Source of the DNA: CAZVPF01 sp964628195
GTDB lineage: Bacteria; Planctomycetota; Phycisphaerae; Sedimentisphaerales; Anaerohalosphaeraceae
Length of the DNA: 64,000 nt
Reading direction: 5' to 3'
Assembly (NCBI GenBank): GCA_964628195.1
Contig: CAZVPF010000012.1
Location: 18,536-82,535, forward strand
Made by a program: the position numbers and the translations under genes
Notes under the pieces: generated by a model
Seen by the model: only the letters and a program-made list of their open reading frames with translations
Database searches by the model: none
What the model was told of the DNA's origin: nothing
Shown: piece after piece, positions 8,305 through 16,595 of the stretch
How positions within the stretch are numbered: the stretch's first letter is position 1
Layout of the letters: each line of letters opens with the position of its first letter

Positions 8305-9792
8305 TCAGTCAGCCTGTCGGAGCAGTTCAACATTTTGCATAATTATCTTCGCTCTTTGCTTATCAGGGCCGTTCGAGGGGTGGACATTTTCCATATCAAG
8401 TCCCTGTACATCCTGCAAAATAATTGCCGGGCGGGTGTCGCCGCGGCGGGTCTCTATGGAAACGTTTTCCAATTCGAGCCCCTTGACGTGTCTTATAAAA
8501 AAACCCCAGCTGGGCAATTTGCCGAACATTCTTTCGCCGGGGCCGCCCTTTTCATTTTCCGGGACTTCTTCGGGAGAGGGGAAGTCTTGTTTTTTCATTC
8601 CGCCTGGGTAAACAATGCGGATGTCCCGCATAGTCAGATTTTCTATGGAATGTCCGGGTATGCCGGAGATTATCGACCCGTATTCATTTTGACGAACGGT
8701 TGCAATGACATTGGATATTTTAATGTTTCGCATTTTGCCGACGGGGGTGCCCTCTGGGCCGCGAGCGCGGTTGCCGAGCCTCAGGAAAAAAGGCGTGTCA
8801 GCAATTTCGTTCATGGTTATGTTGTTTACGGCAATGTTTTCCATGATGCCGCCGTCGACGATCTCCAGGGCAAGGCCCCAGCATTTATCGAAAACGCAGT
8901 TTGATATAGTGACGTTGCGGAAGCCGCCGTTGCTTTCTGTGCCGAACTTGATCCTGCTGATCCTTTTAATCCCGCCTCGTTCGGCATAGTAGGGTTTATC
9001 ATCGCCGTACTTGCCGTTTATTACAGTTTGTTCGGTGTAGCCGGTCAGTATGCAGTTTGTTATTGTTACATTTTCTGTTGGGCGGGCATAACCAAGGGCA
9101 TAAGAGCTCTTGAGGCACAATCCGTCATCGTCGGAATTGATCAGAACACCGGTTACCATGCAGTTCTTACAGCAGTCCAGGTTTATTCCGTCCCGCTGGG
9201 TGTCGATCAGCATTTCACTTATTTTTACATTATCGCAGCCTGTGAGCAGCATTGCGAAGTGGCCGCCGTGCACAATGTTTATGCCGTTTATCCTTATGTT
9301 ACGGCAGAGCTTGAGAGCTATCGCTTTGTCGCCTCCGCCCGGTTGGGGGTTTCCGCCTACCATCCCGCCGCCGTGTATTGTGCCTTCGCCTACGATTGCA
9401 ATATTTTCCAGTTCGACGCCCCAGATAAGGCTGTTGTGCCAGTGCGAATGGCCGAAGTCCTGGTACGCCTCGAAGCCCAGCTCTTCCGGCAGGTCGTAGG
9501 CGTTTATATTGTTGGGCGCGCCTTTGATAGTCGCCCCCGCTTCCAGACGCAGCGTTATATTGCTTCGCAAGCGAATTGAGCCGCAAATATAAGTCCCGGC
9601 CGGCAAAATTACCGTGCCGCCGCCGCAGTTGCTCGCAGCCTGTATGGTTTCGTTGACAGCATCGGTGTCGAGTGTTTTGCCGTCGCCTTTGGCACCGTAA
9701 TCACGCACGTCATAGAACAGCGACTGTGCGGACAGTGAAGCGTCTGAGAGAATGAGAACCGTAATGATTAACCACGTAATTCTATTTTTCAT
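8305..9792 (-). CDS. Glycoside hydrolase family 28 (polygalacturonase-like), secreted
   Basis: This 495-residue protein has an N-terminal signal peptide (MKNRITWLIITVLILSDASL) and then the pectate-lyase-fold opening YDVRDYGAKGDGKTLDTDA. The central region fits the GH28 clade that includes rhamnogalacturonan and exo-acting enzymes: RDGINLDCC, SDDDGLCLKSSYALGYAR, RIKFGTESNGGFRNVTISNC and the late SWGFFIRHVKGLELENV. The paired Asp of SDDDG are the likely catalytic residues, and RIK is the substrate-binding motif. The GHG motif of classical polygalacturonases is not visible between them. It would cleave pectic or related acidic glycans outside the cytoplasm. It lies upstream of the beta-helix gene on the same strand, separated by the 8218-8280 stem-loop. 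Confidence 0.85.
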   Translation of the reverse strand: MKNRITWLIITVLILSDASLSAQSLFYDVRDYGAKGDGKTLDTDAVNETIQAASNCGGGTVILPAGTYICGSIRLRSNITLRLEAGATIKGAPNNINAYDLPEELGFEAYQDFGHSHWHNSLIWGVELENIAIVGEGTIHGGGMVGGNPQPGGGDKAIALKLCRNIRINGINIVHGGHFAMLLTGCDNVKISEMLIDTQRDGINLDCCKNCMVTGVLINSDDDGLCLKSSYALGYARPTENVTITNCILTGYTEQTVINGKYGDDKPYYAERGGIKRISRIKFGTESNGGFRNVTISNCVFDKCWGLALEIVDGGIMENIAVNNITMNEIADTPFFLRLGNRARGPEGTPVGKMRNIKISNVIATVRQNEYGSIISGIPGHSIENLTMRDIRIVYPGGMKKQDFPSPEEVPENEKGGPGERMFGKLPSWGFFIRHVKGLELENVSIETRRGDTRPAIILQDVQGLDMENVHPSNGPDKQRAKIIMQNVELLRQAD

Positions 9793-9801
9793 ACTTGCCT
9801 C

Positions 9802-10407
9802 TTATTCTATCGCGGTAATATCTTTTTGGGTTATGTTTCCAGCGGGGCCGGCTGATGCAGCTTTTTGCCGGAGCCTGTCAAGCAGAGCTTTGGGGTCATT
9901 TTCAAATATAAGCAGCGAACGGTGAGTGCTTTTGAAAAACCCTTCTTCGACCATATGGTCAAGCAGATCGCGAAGTTTGTCGTAATAACCCTCGGTATTG
10001 AGCACCCCGAGAGGCTTTTCGTGCAGGCCGAGCTGGGCCCATGTAAGCACCTCGCTCAGCTCCTCGAGCGTGCCGATGCCGCCGGGAAGGGCAATAAGAG
10101 CGTCGGTCAACTCGAACATCATTGCCTTTCTCTGGTGCATACTGTCGACAACTTCGAGTCGCGTCAGCGCCTGGTGTGTCACATCGGCTGTAAAGTTAGT
10201 GGGGATAACACCGGTTACCTTGCCGCCGTTTTTGAGGACGGTATCAGCGAGGATACCCATAAGGCCGACCGAACCTGCACCGTAAACGAGTTGGATATTT
10301 TCTTCGCAAAGCAGCCTTGCAAGCTGCTCGGCGGCGGACGAGTAGGCCGGATTGGTGCCGCTGGACGAACCGCAGTATACGCAGATGCTTTTGATGATAT
10401 CGCTCAT
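9802..10407 (-). CDS. LOG-family nucleoside 5'-monophosphate phosphoribohydrolase
   Basis: This 201-residue protein belongs to the LOG (Lonely Guy, TIGR00730) family. Such enzymes release free base from cytokinin riboside monophosphates or, more generally in bacteria, from purine nucleotides. The family signature PGGIGTLEE, with its catalytic Glu, and the Rossmann-like GAGSVGLMG are present, as is the opening CVYCGSSSGTNPAY. It starts with ATG overlapping the upstream phosphoesterase stop (ATGA), so it is translationally coupled. The true substrate cannot be read from the sequence; cytokinin production is not implied. Length is typical. Confidence 0.88.
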   Translation of the reverse strand: MSDIIKSICVYCGSSSGTNPAYSSAAEQLARLLCEENIQLVYGAGSVGLMGILADTVLKNGGKVTGVIPTNFTADVTHQALTRLEVVDSMHQRKAMMFELTDALIALPGGIGTLEELSEVLTWAQLGLHEKPLGVLNTEGYYDKLRDLLDHMVEEGFFKSTHRSLLIFENDPKALLDRLRQKAASAGPAGNITQKDITAIE

Positions 10408-11261
10408 TTGGCGGCCTGTATGTCAAAGTATTCTGTACGGAAACCGAGTTTTCCATCGGTGTATTCGTAAATGCGGAAACTGCTCTGCCTGCCCCAGTAT
10501 GTCGCCGTCGCTGTGCCGACGTATACCGGGACATCGCCGAGCCAGTGCAATTCGGAGCGATGAAAATGACCGGCGATAACGGCCTTTACATTTGCGGAGT
10601 TGAGCAGCTTTTGCCATTGTTTTTTGAACTCCGCCGGCCATGTATTATGCATCCTGTTATGATAGAAATCGTCCGGGGTGGGGGAATGATGAAAAATGAT
10701 TACCGGTTTATTACCGGCACGTTCGAGCTGGTTTTCAAGCCATGAAAGGCCGTCAACGCCGGGCAGGACGAAATCTTTACGATAAGGCTCGGTATAGATG
10801 AAAATAAAAACGACCCCTTTGTATTCAGCGGCGGTATTTACTGGGCCAAAGTGCTCAAGCCAAGCATTGTATGTCGCCGTGAGATTGCCGGGAAGGATGT
10901 CATGGTTGCCGGGCAGTATATGCAGCGGCGCCTTAACTCGGGATAATCTTTGTTTGGTGTTATCGGCCAAACCGGGCTTGAGAATATTGTCCGCGAAGAC
11001 ATCGCCGCTATGAACGACACATGCCAGTTCGACAGGCAAATTGTTTATCATCTTAACCACTTTGGAGAGTCTCTCGTCGTGGTCATAGGTGCCGACATGG
11101 GTATCGGTTAGCTGTACGAAATAAAAGTGGTTGCCGTGAACCGGCTGTTTGGAACCGCGAGTATGTGAAGTTCCGCCGCAGCCTGCAAAGATGAACAACG
11201 CACAGGCAGCGAGGACAATTACGACAGATTTTTGTTTGTCTGTATTTGGATTACTTGACAT
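10404..11261 (-). CDS. Lipoprotein calcineurin-like metallophosphoesterase
   Basis: From the ATG at 11261 the protein has 285 residues and begins with a lipoprotein signal: a charged start, a hydrophobic stretch, and the lipobox FAGC. A GTG seven codons upstream is also open but leaves a longer polar N-terminus and has no ribosome-binding site. The dimetal phosphoesterase motifs are complete and in order: LTDTHVG (D-x-H), HSGDVFAD (GD), LPGNHDI (GNHD), FHHSPTP and AGHFHRSE (GHxH). It would hydrolyse a phosphoester at the outer face of a membrane. The substrate is unknown. It overlaps the LOG-family gene by four bases. Confidence 0.85.
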   Translation of the reverse strand: MSSNPNTDKQKSVVIVLAACALFIFAGCGGTSHTRGSKQPVHGNHFYFVQLTDTHVGTYDHDERLSKVVKMINNLPVELACVVHSGDVFADNILKPGLADNTKQRLSRVKAPLHILPGNHDILPGNLTATYNAWLEHFGPVNTAAEYKGVVFIFIYTEPYRKDFVLPGVDGLSWLENQLERAGNKPVIIFHHSPTPDDFYHNRMHNTWPAEFKKQWQKLLNSANVKAVIAGHFHRSELHWLGDVPVYVGTATATYWGRQSSFRIYEYTDGKLGFRTEYFDIQAAK

Positions 11262-11475
11262 CGGGTATCCATTGTTTACCACTTATTATATAAACAGCCG
11301 GTATGGCAAAGGAATTATTGCAGAATTTTGAATATTTTCAACCCCTGTTATTATCCTGAGGGTTTACTATTGAGCAAAATTATTTGATTTACCTGTATTT
11401 TTATTGCCCTAAAGCGGATGTTTTGAGGCTTCTTTATGACTATGTTGCATTTTATTAATTTTTTCTCATTTTTAC

Positions 11476-11503
11476 TTGAATATGCCGACTTGGACAGTAT
11501 AAT
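11476..11503 (+). promoter_or_regulatory. Sigma70-type promoter of tRNA-Phe
   Basis: TTGAAT (11476-11481), a 16-base spacer, and a perfect TATAAT (11498-11503). The expected transcription start near 11510 lies just before the first tRNA base at 11515. Confidence 0.7.
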
Positions 11504-11514
11504 TTTGTGTTTTC

Positions 11515-11587
<73 letters not shown>

Positions 11588-11981
11588 TTGGTTGACACTC
11601 GATGACATCAACTCCTTTTCATGTCCTAACATACCATTATTTAAGGCTTTATGGCTTTTTATTATTTCTGTACTTAATCATGGATCATGACACTAAATTT
11701 CTATGTTTAACATCAAAATCAAGATATTGGGTAGGTTCTATAAGAGTATAAATTCTTTTTCATACTCTTGTTTTTTTACATCAGAATTTTTTAATCCAAT
11801 CATTAAATTGGCCCTGTAAAAAAAGGATATGATATGAAGAAATTTTATATTTTTATAATACTCCCGGAAAATAAAAGTTGCTGTATATTTCGATAATGAT
11901 AGCAAAGCAAATGCTTTTGAAAGATATCTTAAATCAGGATCAGGGCACGCTTTTGCCAAAAGACATTTCTGCCGGTGTTCA
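11588..11981. other. AT-rich intergenic stretch downstream of tRNA-Phe
   Basis: About 390 bases that are clearly more AT-rich than the flanking genes. The only well-supported element is the terminator at 11742-11777. A minus-strand open frame (11738-11989) crosses that terminator, has a low-complexity composition and no recognisable domain, so I do not call it a gene. tRNA 3' ends are common integration sites, but no repeat of the tRNA 3' end or integrase gene is visible here. Confidence 0.5.
11742..11777 (+). terminator. Rho-independent terminator downstream of tRNA-Phe
   Basis: AAGAGTAT (11742-11749) and ATACTCTT (11762-11769) form a perfect 8-bp stem with a 12-base loop. One G and seven T residues (11771-11777) follow on the plus strand. 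It is 155 bases past the tRNA, so the primary transcript would carry a trailer. Confidence 0.7.
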
Positions 11982-12347
11982 TTAATCAACCGTCCCCTTA
12001 CGGCAAAGAAACCACTGCTGGCCGCACTGACGCTTCAATATAAATCCGCCCTTAAGTATCTCCCCATCGAGAACAAACCTTACCTCATCCTCCCCGCAGC
12101 TTTCATAAGAAACCCCTCCTGAATCTTCAATCTCGACCTTGCCCGTCCCCCCCTGCACCGGCCCTTCGTAAGTAAGAAACCTAACCGGGTGATCAAAAAT
12201 CCTCTCTGCCCGTATCTGTCCTGCACCCATCTCCCCTGCCGGAACAAATACCCTCCACGTAAGCAGTCTCTCTCCTCTCTGCAGCATCAGGTCCCAGTGA
12301 AACTCCGACCCCCTGCTGTGTTTTTGAATTACGAACCGGGTGTTCAT
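11982..12347 (-). CDS. Stand-alone LigD-type 3'-phosphoesterase-like domain protein
   Basis: This 121-residue protein matches the DNA polymerase/ligase N-terminal domain family (PF13298), which in LigD trims 3' ends during non-homologous end joining. The start RFVIQKHSRGSEFHWDLMLQ holds the likely metal ligands His10, His17 and Asp19. The later TWRVFVPAG and FLTYEGPVQGGTGKVEI are family landmarks, as is the closing FILKR. Here the domain is free, with no ligase or polymerase attached and no Ku gene in the window. Its ATG overlaps the end of the upstream alkyltransferase-like gene by four bases (ATGA). A nucleic-acid repair role is inferred from the domain and this neighbour; activity is not assured. 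Confidence 0.75.
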   Translation of the reverse strand: MNTRFVIQKHSRGSEFHWDLMLQRGERLLTWRVFVPAGEMGAGQIRAERIFDHPVRFLTYEGPVQGGTGKVEIEDSGGVSYESCGEDEVRFVLDGEILKGGFILKRQCGQQWFLCRKGTVD

Positions 12348-12820
12348 TTCAGTTTAGCCAGCGACTTTTCAAAATCCTTCACGTACATTTTCTTGCCGCG
12401 GTTGAAAACGGTGTGCCCTTCCGCTTCAAGCTTTTCCTTGAGCCTCTCAACTCCGCCGGGATACTTGGGGTTAAGTTCACCTTTTGCCTTGAGCGTTCGC
12501 CAGTAAGGGGTTATCCGCTTACGCCCGGTTTGGCCCTGTTCTTCTGCTGCGTTAGCGGCAATCCAGGCAAAAATGCCCGTTGTGATCGGACATCCGTAAT
12601 CGGCACCGTGTTTGTCTGCGAGAAATTCACGTATTTCGTTGATGGTAACCAGCTTGCCTTTTGGAACCTTTTTCATTACTTCGTCGACCTGCAGCGGGGC
12701 CGGGATCAGATAAGACCCTTCAGGCCAGTTGAACTTTTTCTTTTCGTCAAGGGGTTGTATCTTAGGCAGGTCCTTGCTGTCGTTCAGTTTTTCCAGCCAT
12801 GTTTTCTTTTTAGCGGCCAT
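12344..12820 (-). CDS. Alkyltransferase-like DNA-binding protein (MGMT-fold, lacks acceptor Cys)
   Basis: This 158-residue protein carries the DNA-binding domain of O6-alkylguanine-DNA alkyltransferases: VPKGKLVTINEIREFLADKH for the recognition region, then ITPYWRTLKAKGELNPKYPG. Where MGMT has the reactive Cys of PCHRV, this protein has P-Y-W-R-T. It should therefore behave like an ATL protein, which binds alkylated guanine without repairing it and flags it for other pathways. A lysine-rich N-terminal extension of about 40 residues precedes the domain. It lies 17 bases after pta and overlaps the phosphoesterase-like gene, suggesting a three-gene transcript. Confidence 0.75.
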   Translation of the reverse strand: MAAKKKTWLEKLNDSKDLPKIQPLDEKKKFNWPEGSYLIPAPLQVDEVMKKVPKGKLVTINEIREFLADKHGADYGCPITTGIFAWIAANAAEEQGQTGRKRITPYWRTLKAKGELNPKYPGGVERLKEKLEAEGHTVFNRGKKMYVKDFEKSLAKLK

Positions 12821-12837
12821 GTCAGACCTTTCAAGTT

Positions 12838-13833
12838 TTATTTACCCTGCGCCTGTATAGCGGTAATAGCAACTGTCGCCGCGATATCCTCTGAACTGCA
12901 CCCGCGGGAAAGGTCGTTTACAGGCAGTGCGAGCCCCTGCAGGATAGGCCCGTAAGCTTCCGCCCCCGCCAGCCGCTGCGTGGCCTTGTAACATATATTT
13001 CCCGCACCAAGGTCAGGAAAAATAAACACATTCGCATTGCCTTTCAGCGGGCTGTCCGGACACTTGCTCGCCGCGACCGAAGGCACATACGCCGAGTCGA
13101 ACTGCAGCTCACCGTCGATCAATATATTCGCATCGGGAAACTTCTTCTTTATTTTCTCGTGAGCAAACTCCGTCGCGGCAACAACCTTAGCCGCCGAATC
13201 GCTCTGCGCCGAACCCTTTGTCGAATACGAAAGCATCGCAATCCGGGGCTCGAACTCGAACTGCAGCGCGGTTCTCGCAGTCGAAACCGCGATATCCGCA
13301 AGCTGATGCGCAGTAGGTTCTTCAACAAGCCCGCAGTCCGCGAAAAGAAGCGTCTTGTCCGGGAAAACCATAAAGAACATGCTCGAAACTGTATCGATGC
13401 CCGCTGCGCTTTTGATTATCTGCAAAGCAGGCCGAATAGTATCCCCCGAAGAATGGCAGGCACCAGCCACAAGACCGTCGGCAAGGCCAGTCTTAACCAT
13501 CATCGTACCAAAGTATATCTCGTCGAGCAGCACCTTCCGTGCCTTTTCAATCGTCATCCCCTTGTGTTTGCGGAACTCGTAAAACTGCTCGCTAAGCTGT
13601 TCCAGCTGTCCGCTCGCTGCCGGCGAGACAACTTCAATCTGACCGGTGTCAACCCCGGCTTCGGCAAGCTGTGCATTGATTTTTTCCTCGTTACCCAAAA
13701 TTATCAGCCTTGCCGTCTTCTTCTCGCCGACTATTCTGGCTGCGTCTATCGTACGACCGTCCTCACCCTCAGGCAAAACAATAGTCTTAACATCCGAAGC
13801 GGCTTTTTGCTCAATATATTTCGTAAAGTCCAT
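12838..13833 (-). CDS. pta: Phosphate acetyltransferase (short form)
   Basis: Phosphotransacetylase interconverts acetyl-CoA and acetyl phosphate. At 331 residues this is the single-domain form, without the N-terminal DRTGG/P-loop regions of enterobacterial Pta. Recognisable segments are IVLPEGEDGRTIDAARI at the start, GLVAGACHSSGDTIRPALQ in the middle, and FPDLGAGNICYKATQRLAGA and GPILQGLALPVNDLSRG near the end. It starts with ATG. With acetate kinase (not in the window) and the nifJ-encoded enzyme at 47982 it would let pyruvate be fermented to acetate with ATP gain. A phosphobutyryltransferase role is less likely given the acetyl-type motifs. Confidence 0.9.
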   Translation of the reverse strand: MDFTKYIEQKAASDVKTIVLPEGEDGRTIDAARIVGEKKTARLIILGNEEKINAQLAEAGVDTGQIEVVSPAASGQLEQLSEQFYEFRKHKGMTIEKARKVLLDEIYFGTMMVKTGLADGLVAGACHSSGDTIRPALQIIKSAAGIDTVSSMFFMVFPDKTLLFADCGLVEEPTAHQLADIAVSTARTALQFEFEPRIAMLSYSTKGSAQSDSAAKVVAATEFAHEKIKKKFPDANILIDGELQFDSAYVPSVAASKCPDSPLKGNANVFIFPDLGAGNICYKATQRLAGAEAYGPILQGLALPVNDLSRGCSSEDIAATVAITAIQAQGK

Positions 13834-13983
13834 ATTCTGCTGCCATAAAAATTAACACGATATTCAACACTCAAATAAACTATATGGTATATCCTGTTAT
13901 CGCCCTTCTGTCAAGCCGTAACCGGCAATATTACCGGAATTATAAATAAAACAGGCACAATTCCCGGTTAATCTTTATCAAGA

Positions 13984-14012
13984 TTGCGGGATTGAAAAAA
14001 CAATTGTATAAT
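13984..14012 (+). promoter_or_regulatory. Candidate promoter of the ferritin-like gene
   Basis: TTGCGG (13984-13989), a 17-base spacer and a perfect TATAAT (14007-14012) precede the gene at 14030. The -35 matches only three of six consensus bases. Slightly upstream, TTACCGGAATT and AATTCCCGGTTAA (13931-13971) form an imperfect inverted repeat that could be an operator for this gene or for divergent pta. Confidence 0.4.
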
Positions 14013-14029
14013 CGTTACAAAAGTGTAAA

Positions 14030-14515
14030 ATGAACTATTTAAGGGCCGCTCTTATGGACAACTCGTTAAACGCTCAGGAAGTGCTGACCTATGCTTTTGC
14101 ACGCGAAAAAGCTTCGGAAGCATTCTATAAGAAGCTCACCGATACTTTTTCAGACCCCGTTATGAAGGACATATTCCAGAGCTTTGCCACCGACGAAACA
14201 CAGCATCAGCAGAACATAAAGTTCGAGATGATAAAACTCGGTTCCGTCGTTACCGACAAAACATTGCAAACCGAGCTTGACGTTGACTTCCCCATGCCGG
14301 ACATCAAGGACCAAGACGAAATAACCTACGCCGACGCTGTCCTGCTCGCCATCGACAAGGAATCAGAAGACTTCAAATTATACTGCACACTCGCAGGCAA
14401 AGTCGACAACGACGAGGCTATGACCGCCTTCCTTGCCCTTGCCGAGGAAGAAATAAAACACAAACTCCGCCTGCAAAGACAGTATGACCTCATCACAGAA
14501 AGAAAAACGGACTAA
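14030..14515 (+). CDS. Ferritin-like diiron protein (rubrerythrin-type, no rubredoxin domain)
   Basis: A 161-residue four-helix-bundle protein of the rubrerythrin/ferritin-like superfamily. Helical carboxylate/His motifs suited to a diiron site are seen at EKASEAFYKKL, DETQHQQNIKFEM, DKESEDFKLY and AEEEIKHKLRL. There is no C-terminal CxxC rubredoxin domain, so it is a stand-alone diiron module. A peroxide-reducing or iron-handling role in oxidative stress protection is the usual assignment for such proteins. A second ATG at 14054, preceded by AAGGG, could be the real start, shortening the protein by eight residues. Confidence 0.75.
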   Translation: MNYLRAALMDNSLNAQEVLTYAFAREKASEAFYKKLTDTFSDPVMKDIFQSFATDETQHQQNIKFEMIKLGSVVTDKTLQTELDVDFPMPDIKDQDEITYADAVLLAIDKESEDFKLYCTLAGKVDNDEAMTAFLALAEEEIKHKLRLQRQYDLITERKTD

Positions 14516-14517
14516 AA

Positions 14518-14829
14518 ACCTCAGCATTTGTATTTTTTCATTGCTTTTCAACAACCGACCTCATAAGTTTCTACCACACTGCCCCGGCCTACATCAAGAT
14601 GATGCGAGAAAAATACGCTGCCGTCCCATTCGACGACAAAGCAGTAACCGACAACCCCCCCGACGCGCCGCCCATGCCGATCATAGTCGAGTAAAGATTA
14701 TCGGTCCTCGATTCGCCGATTTATGACTTAAGTGGCCGCCCTTTCATGTCGACTTATAGGTATGAAATCAACGCCTGTGCGCCGACTGCGCACCTCGGAG
14801 CGTCCTATAAGTTCGATACGGATACGTGA
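14518..14829 (+). pseudogene. Broken reading frame upstream of gspE (one in-frame TAA)
   Basis: This 312-base gap holds one plus-strand frame that reads like protein on both sides of a single stop. From about 14560 it gives FYHTAPAYIKMMREKYAAVP and ends DAPPMPIIVE before TAA at 14692-14694. The same frame then continues for 44 codons (including YDLSGRPFMSTYRYEI and HLGASYKFDTDT) to TGA at 14827-14829, whose last base abuts the gspE ATG (TGAATG). No start codon with a ribosome-binding site is evident at its head. I do not recognise the family. A decayed gene is the simplest reading. A short coupled peptide starting at the ATG at 14749 is the alternative. Confidence 0.35.
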
Positions 14830-16581
14830 ATGAAAAAAGCAGGAAGCCAGAAAACAAATGATAAAAAGAACAATCCCGGCCTGTTCGGACAGTTCCTCAT
14901 CAAAAAGGGACTGATCGACGACCAGCAGCTAAAAGCCGCACTCGATGACCAGGGCCTGCACGGCGGATACCTCGCCGACGCAATATCCAGGCTCGAGATG
15001 CTCGACAGCGAAACCGTAACCGAGGCGCTCGCCGAATATCTCTCAATGGAATACATGCCCCTGCCCGACAGCAACGATATCGACATGAACATCGCAAGGC
15101 TGCTCCCTGAATCGATCGCAAAGCGTTTTTGCCTCATCGCTGTGCGCGAACAGAAGGGAAGCGTCATCGTCGCAATGGCCGACCCGCTAAACGTCATCGA
15201 GATCGACACCGTGCGATACCGTCTCAACAAGCCCGTAAAAATCGTTATAAGCTCTTCACAGAGCATCAAGCGTGCAATTGATGACATCTACCACGGCTCG
15301 GATATCCAGGAAAAAAACCTTCGTGAACTCGTCGAACAGGGCAATAACGAAATCGAAGAAGACACAACCCCTAAAGCCCCCGAAATAGACAACTCCGACC
15401 TCGAGGCCAACCATGCACCGGTGATAAAATTCGTCGACCTGCTCATGGAACACGCCGTAAAAAGCAGGGCAAGCGATATACACATCGAACCGATGGAAGA
15501 TAAAACGCTAATACGCTTGCGGGTCGACGGCATCCTCCGCGAGGCCGTGCCCCCCCCTGCCAAAATGCAGGACGCGATTACAACCCGCATCAAAATAATG
15601 TCCGGCATGGACATCGCGGAAAAACGCCTGCCGCAGGACGGCAGGTTCAAGATCAAGCTCCTCGACCGCTCGATAGACGTGCGTGTCTCGGTAATACCGA
15701 CCATATACGGTGAAAAAGCGGTACTGCGTATCCTCGACTCGAGGTCCGCAAGTCACAACATAAATCAGCTCGGACTCGAATCCGAAATGCTTACAAGGTT
15801 CAAGAAGATACTCACCCTGCCGCACGGAATCATAATCGTCACAGGCCCCACCGGCTCCGGTAAAAGCACGACGCTATACTCCGTCCTGAATTACCTCAAG
15901 GACCCCACAAAAAATATCACCACAGTCGAGGACCCGGTCGAGTACCGACTGGGCGGAATAAACCAGATACAGGTCAAACCGGAAATCCAGATGGACTTCG
16001 CAAAGAGCCTCCGCGCCATACTGAGACAGGACCCGGACATCATACTAATCGGCGAAATACGTGACAAGGAAACAATCGACATCGCCATCAAAGCCTCCCT
16101 GACAGGCCACCTCGTACTGAGCACCTTCCACACCAACGACGCACCAAGTGCTATAAGCAGAATGCTCTACATGGGTGTCGAGCCTTTTCTGCTCGCATCT
16201 TCGCTCAATCTCGTTATGGCCCAGAGGCTGCTGAGAAGGCTCTGCGAGCACTGCAAACAGCCTGCAAAGCTCAATCCCGAACTCGCCGCCGGGCTCGGCC
16301 TGGACCCCGACGAATACAAAAACGCCGAAATTTTCGTGCCCGCAGGCTGCAAAAACTGCAACTCCACAGGATACCACGGGCGAATGGCCATACATGAATT
16401 TCTCGTTATGGACAACAGCATCCGCGAAAAGGTGCTCGAAAAAAGCGGCGAAATGCAGATAAGAAAAATCGCCCGCGAAAAGGGCTACGGCTCGCTGCGG
16501 GACAGCGGAACACTGAAAATGCTCCAGGGCCTCACATCCGCGGAAGAAGTAATGAGGATAACATTCGCCGAGGACAATTAG
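14830..16581 (+). CDS. gspE: GspE/PilB-type secretion or pilus assembly ATPase
   Basis: A 583-residue cytoplasmic hexameric ATPase of type II secretion / type IV pilus systems. Residues about 15-170 form the GspE N-terminal (MshEN) domain, starting GLFGQFLIKKGLIDDQQLKA. The catalytic core has Walker A GPTGSGKSTT near 339-348, the Asp box around TTVEDPVEYRL, and Walker B ILIGEIRDKETI. The zinc-binding cysteines are Cys-x-x-Cys pairs in LCEHCKQ and CKNCNSTGYHGR. The start ATG directly follows a TGA stop (TGAATG). The inner-membrane partner lies 14 bases downstream. No pseudopilin or secretin genes are visible nearby, so the exact machine is undetermined. Confidence 0.92.
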   Translation: MKKAGSQKTNDKKNNPGLFGQFLIKKGLIDDQQLKAALDDQGLHGGYLADAISRLEMLDSETVTEALAEYLSMEYMPLPDSNDIDMNIARLLPESIAKRFCLIAVREQKGSVIVAMADPLNVIEIDTVRYRLNKPVKIVISSSQSIKRAIDDIYHGSDIQEKNLRELVEQGNNEIEEDTTPKAPEIDNSDLEANHAPVIKFVDLLMEHAVKSRASDIHIEPMEDKTLIRLRVDGILREAVPPPAKMQDAITTRIKIMSGMDIAEKRLPQDGRFKIKLLDRSIDVRVSVIPTIYGEKAVLRILDSRSASHNINQLGLESEMLTRFKKILTLPHGIIIVTGPTGSGKSTTLYSVLNYLKDPTKNITTVEDPVEYRLGGINQIQVKPEIQMDFAKSLRAILRQDPDIILIGEIRDKETIDIAIKASLTGHLVLSTFHTNDAPSAISRMLYMGVEPFLLASSLNLVMAQRLLRRLCEHCKQPAKLNPELAAGLGLDPDEYKNAEIFVPAGCKNCNSTGYHGRMAIHEFLVMDNSIREKVLEKSGEMQIRKIAREKGYGSLRDSGTLKMLQGLTSAEEVMRITFAEDN

Positions 16582-16595
16582 TACAGGAATAAACT

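Noticed and set aside
11588..11981. Integrated element at the tRNA-Phe 3' end
   Set aside because: The region is AT-rich, but no integrase gene and no second copy of the tRNA 3' end were found in the window.
11738..11989. 83-codon minus-strand open frame downstream of tRNA-Phe
   Set aside because: It runs through the plus-strand terminator stem and T-run, is strongly AT-biased, has no ribosome-binding site or recognisable domain, and its start overlaps the end of the phosphoesterase-like gene.
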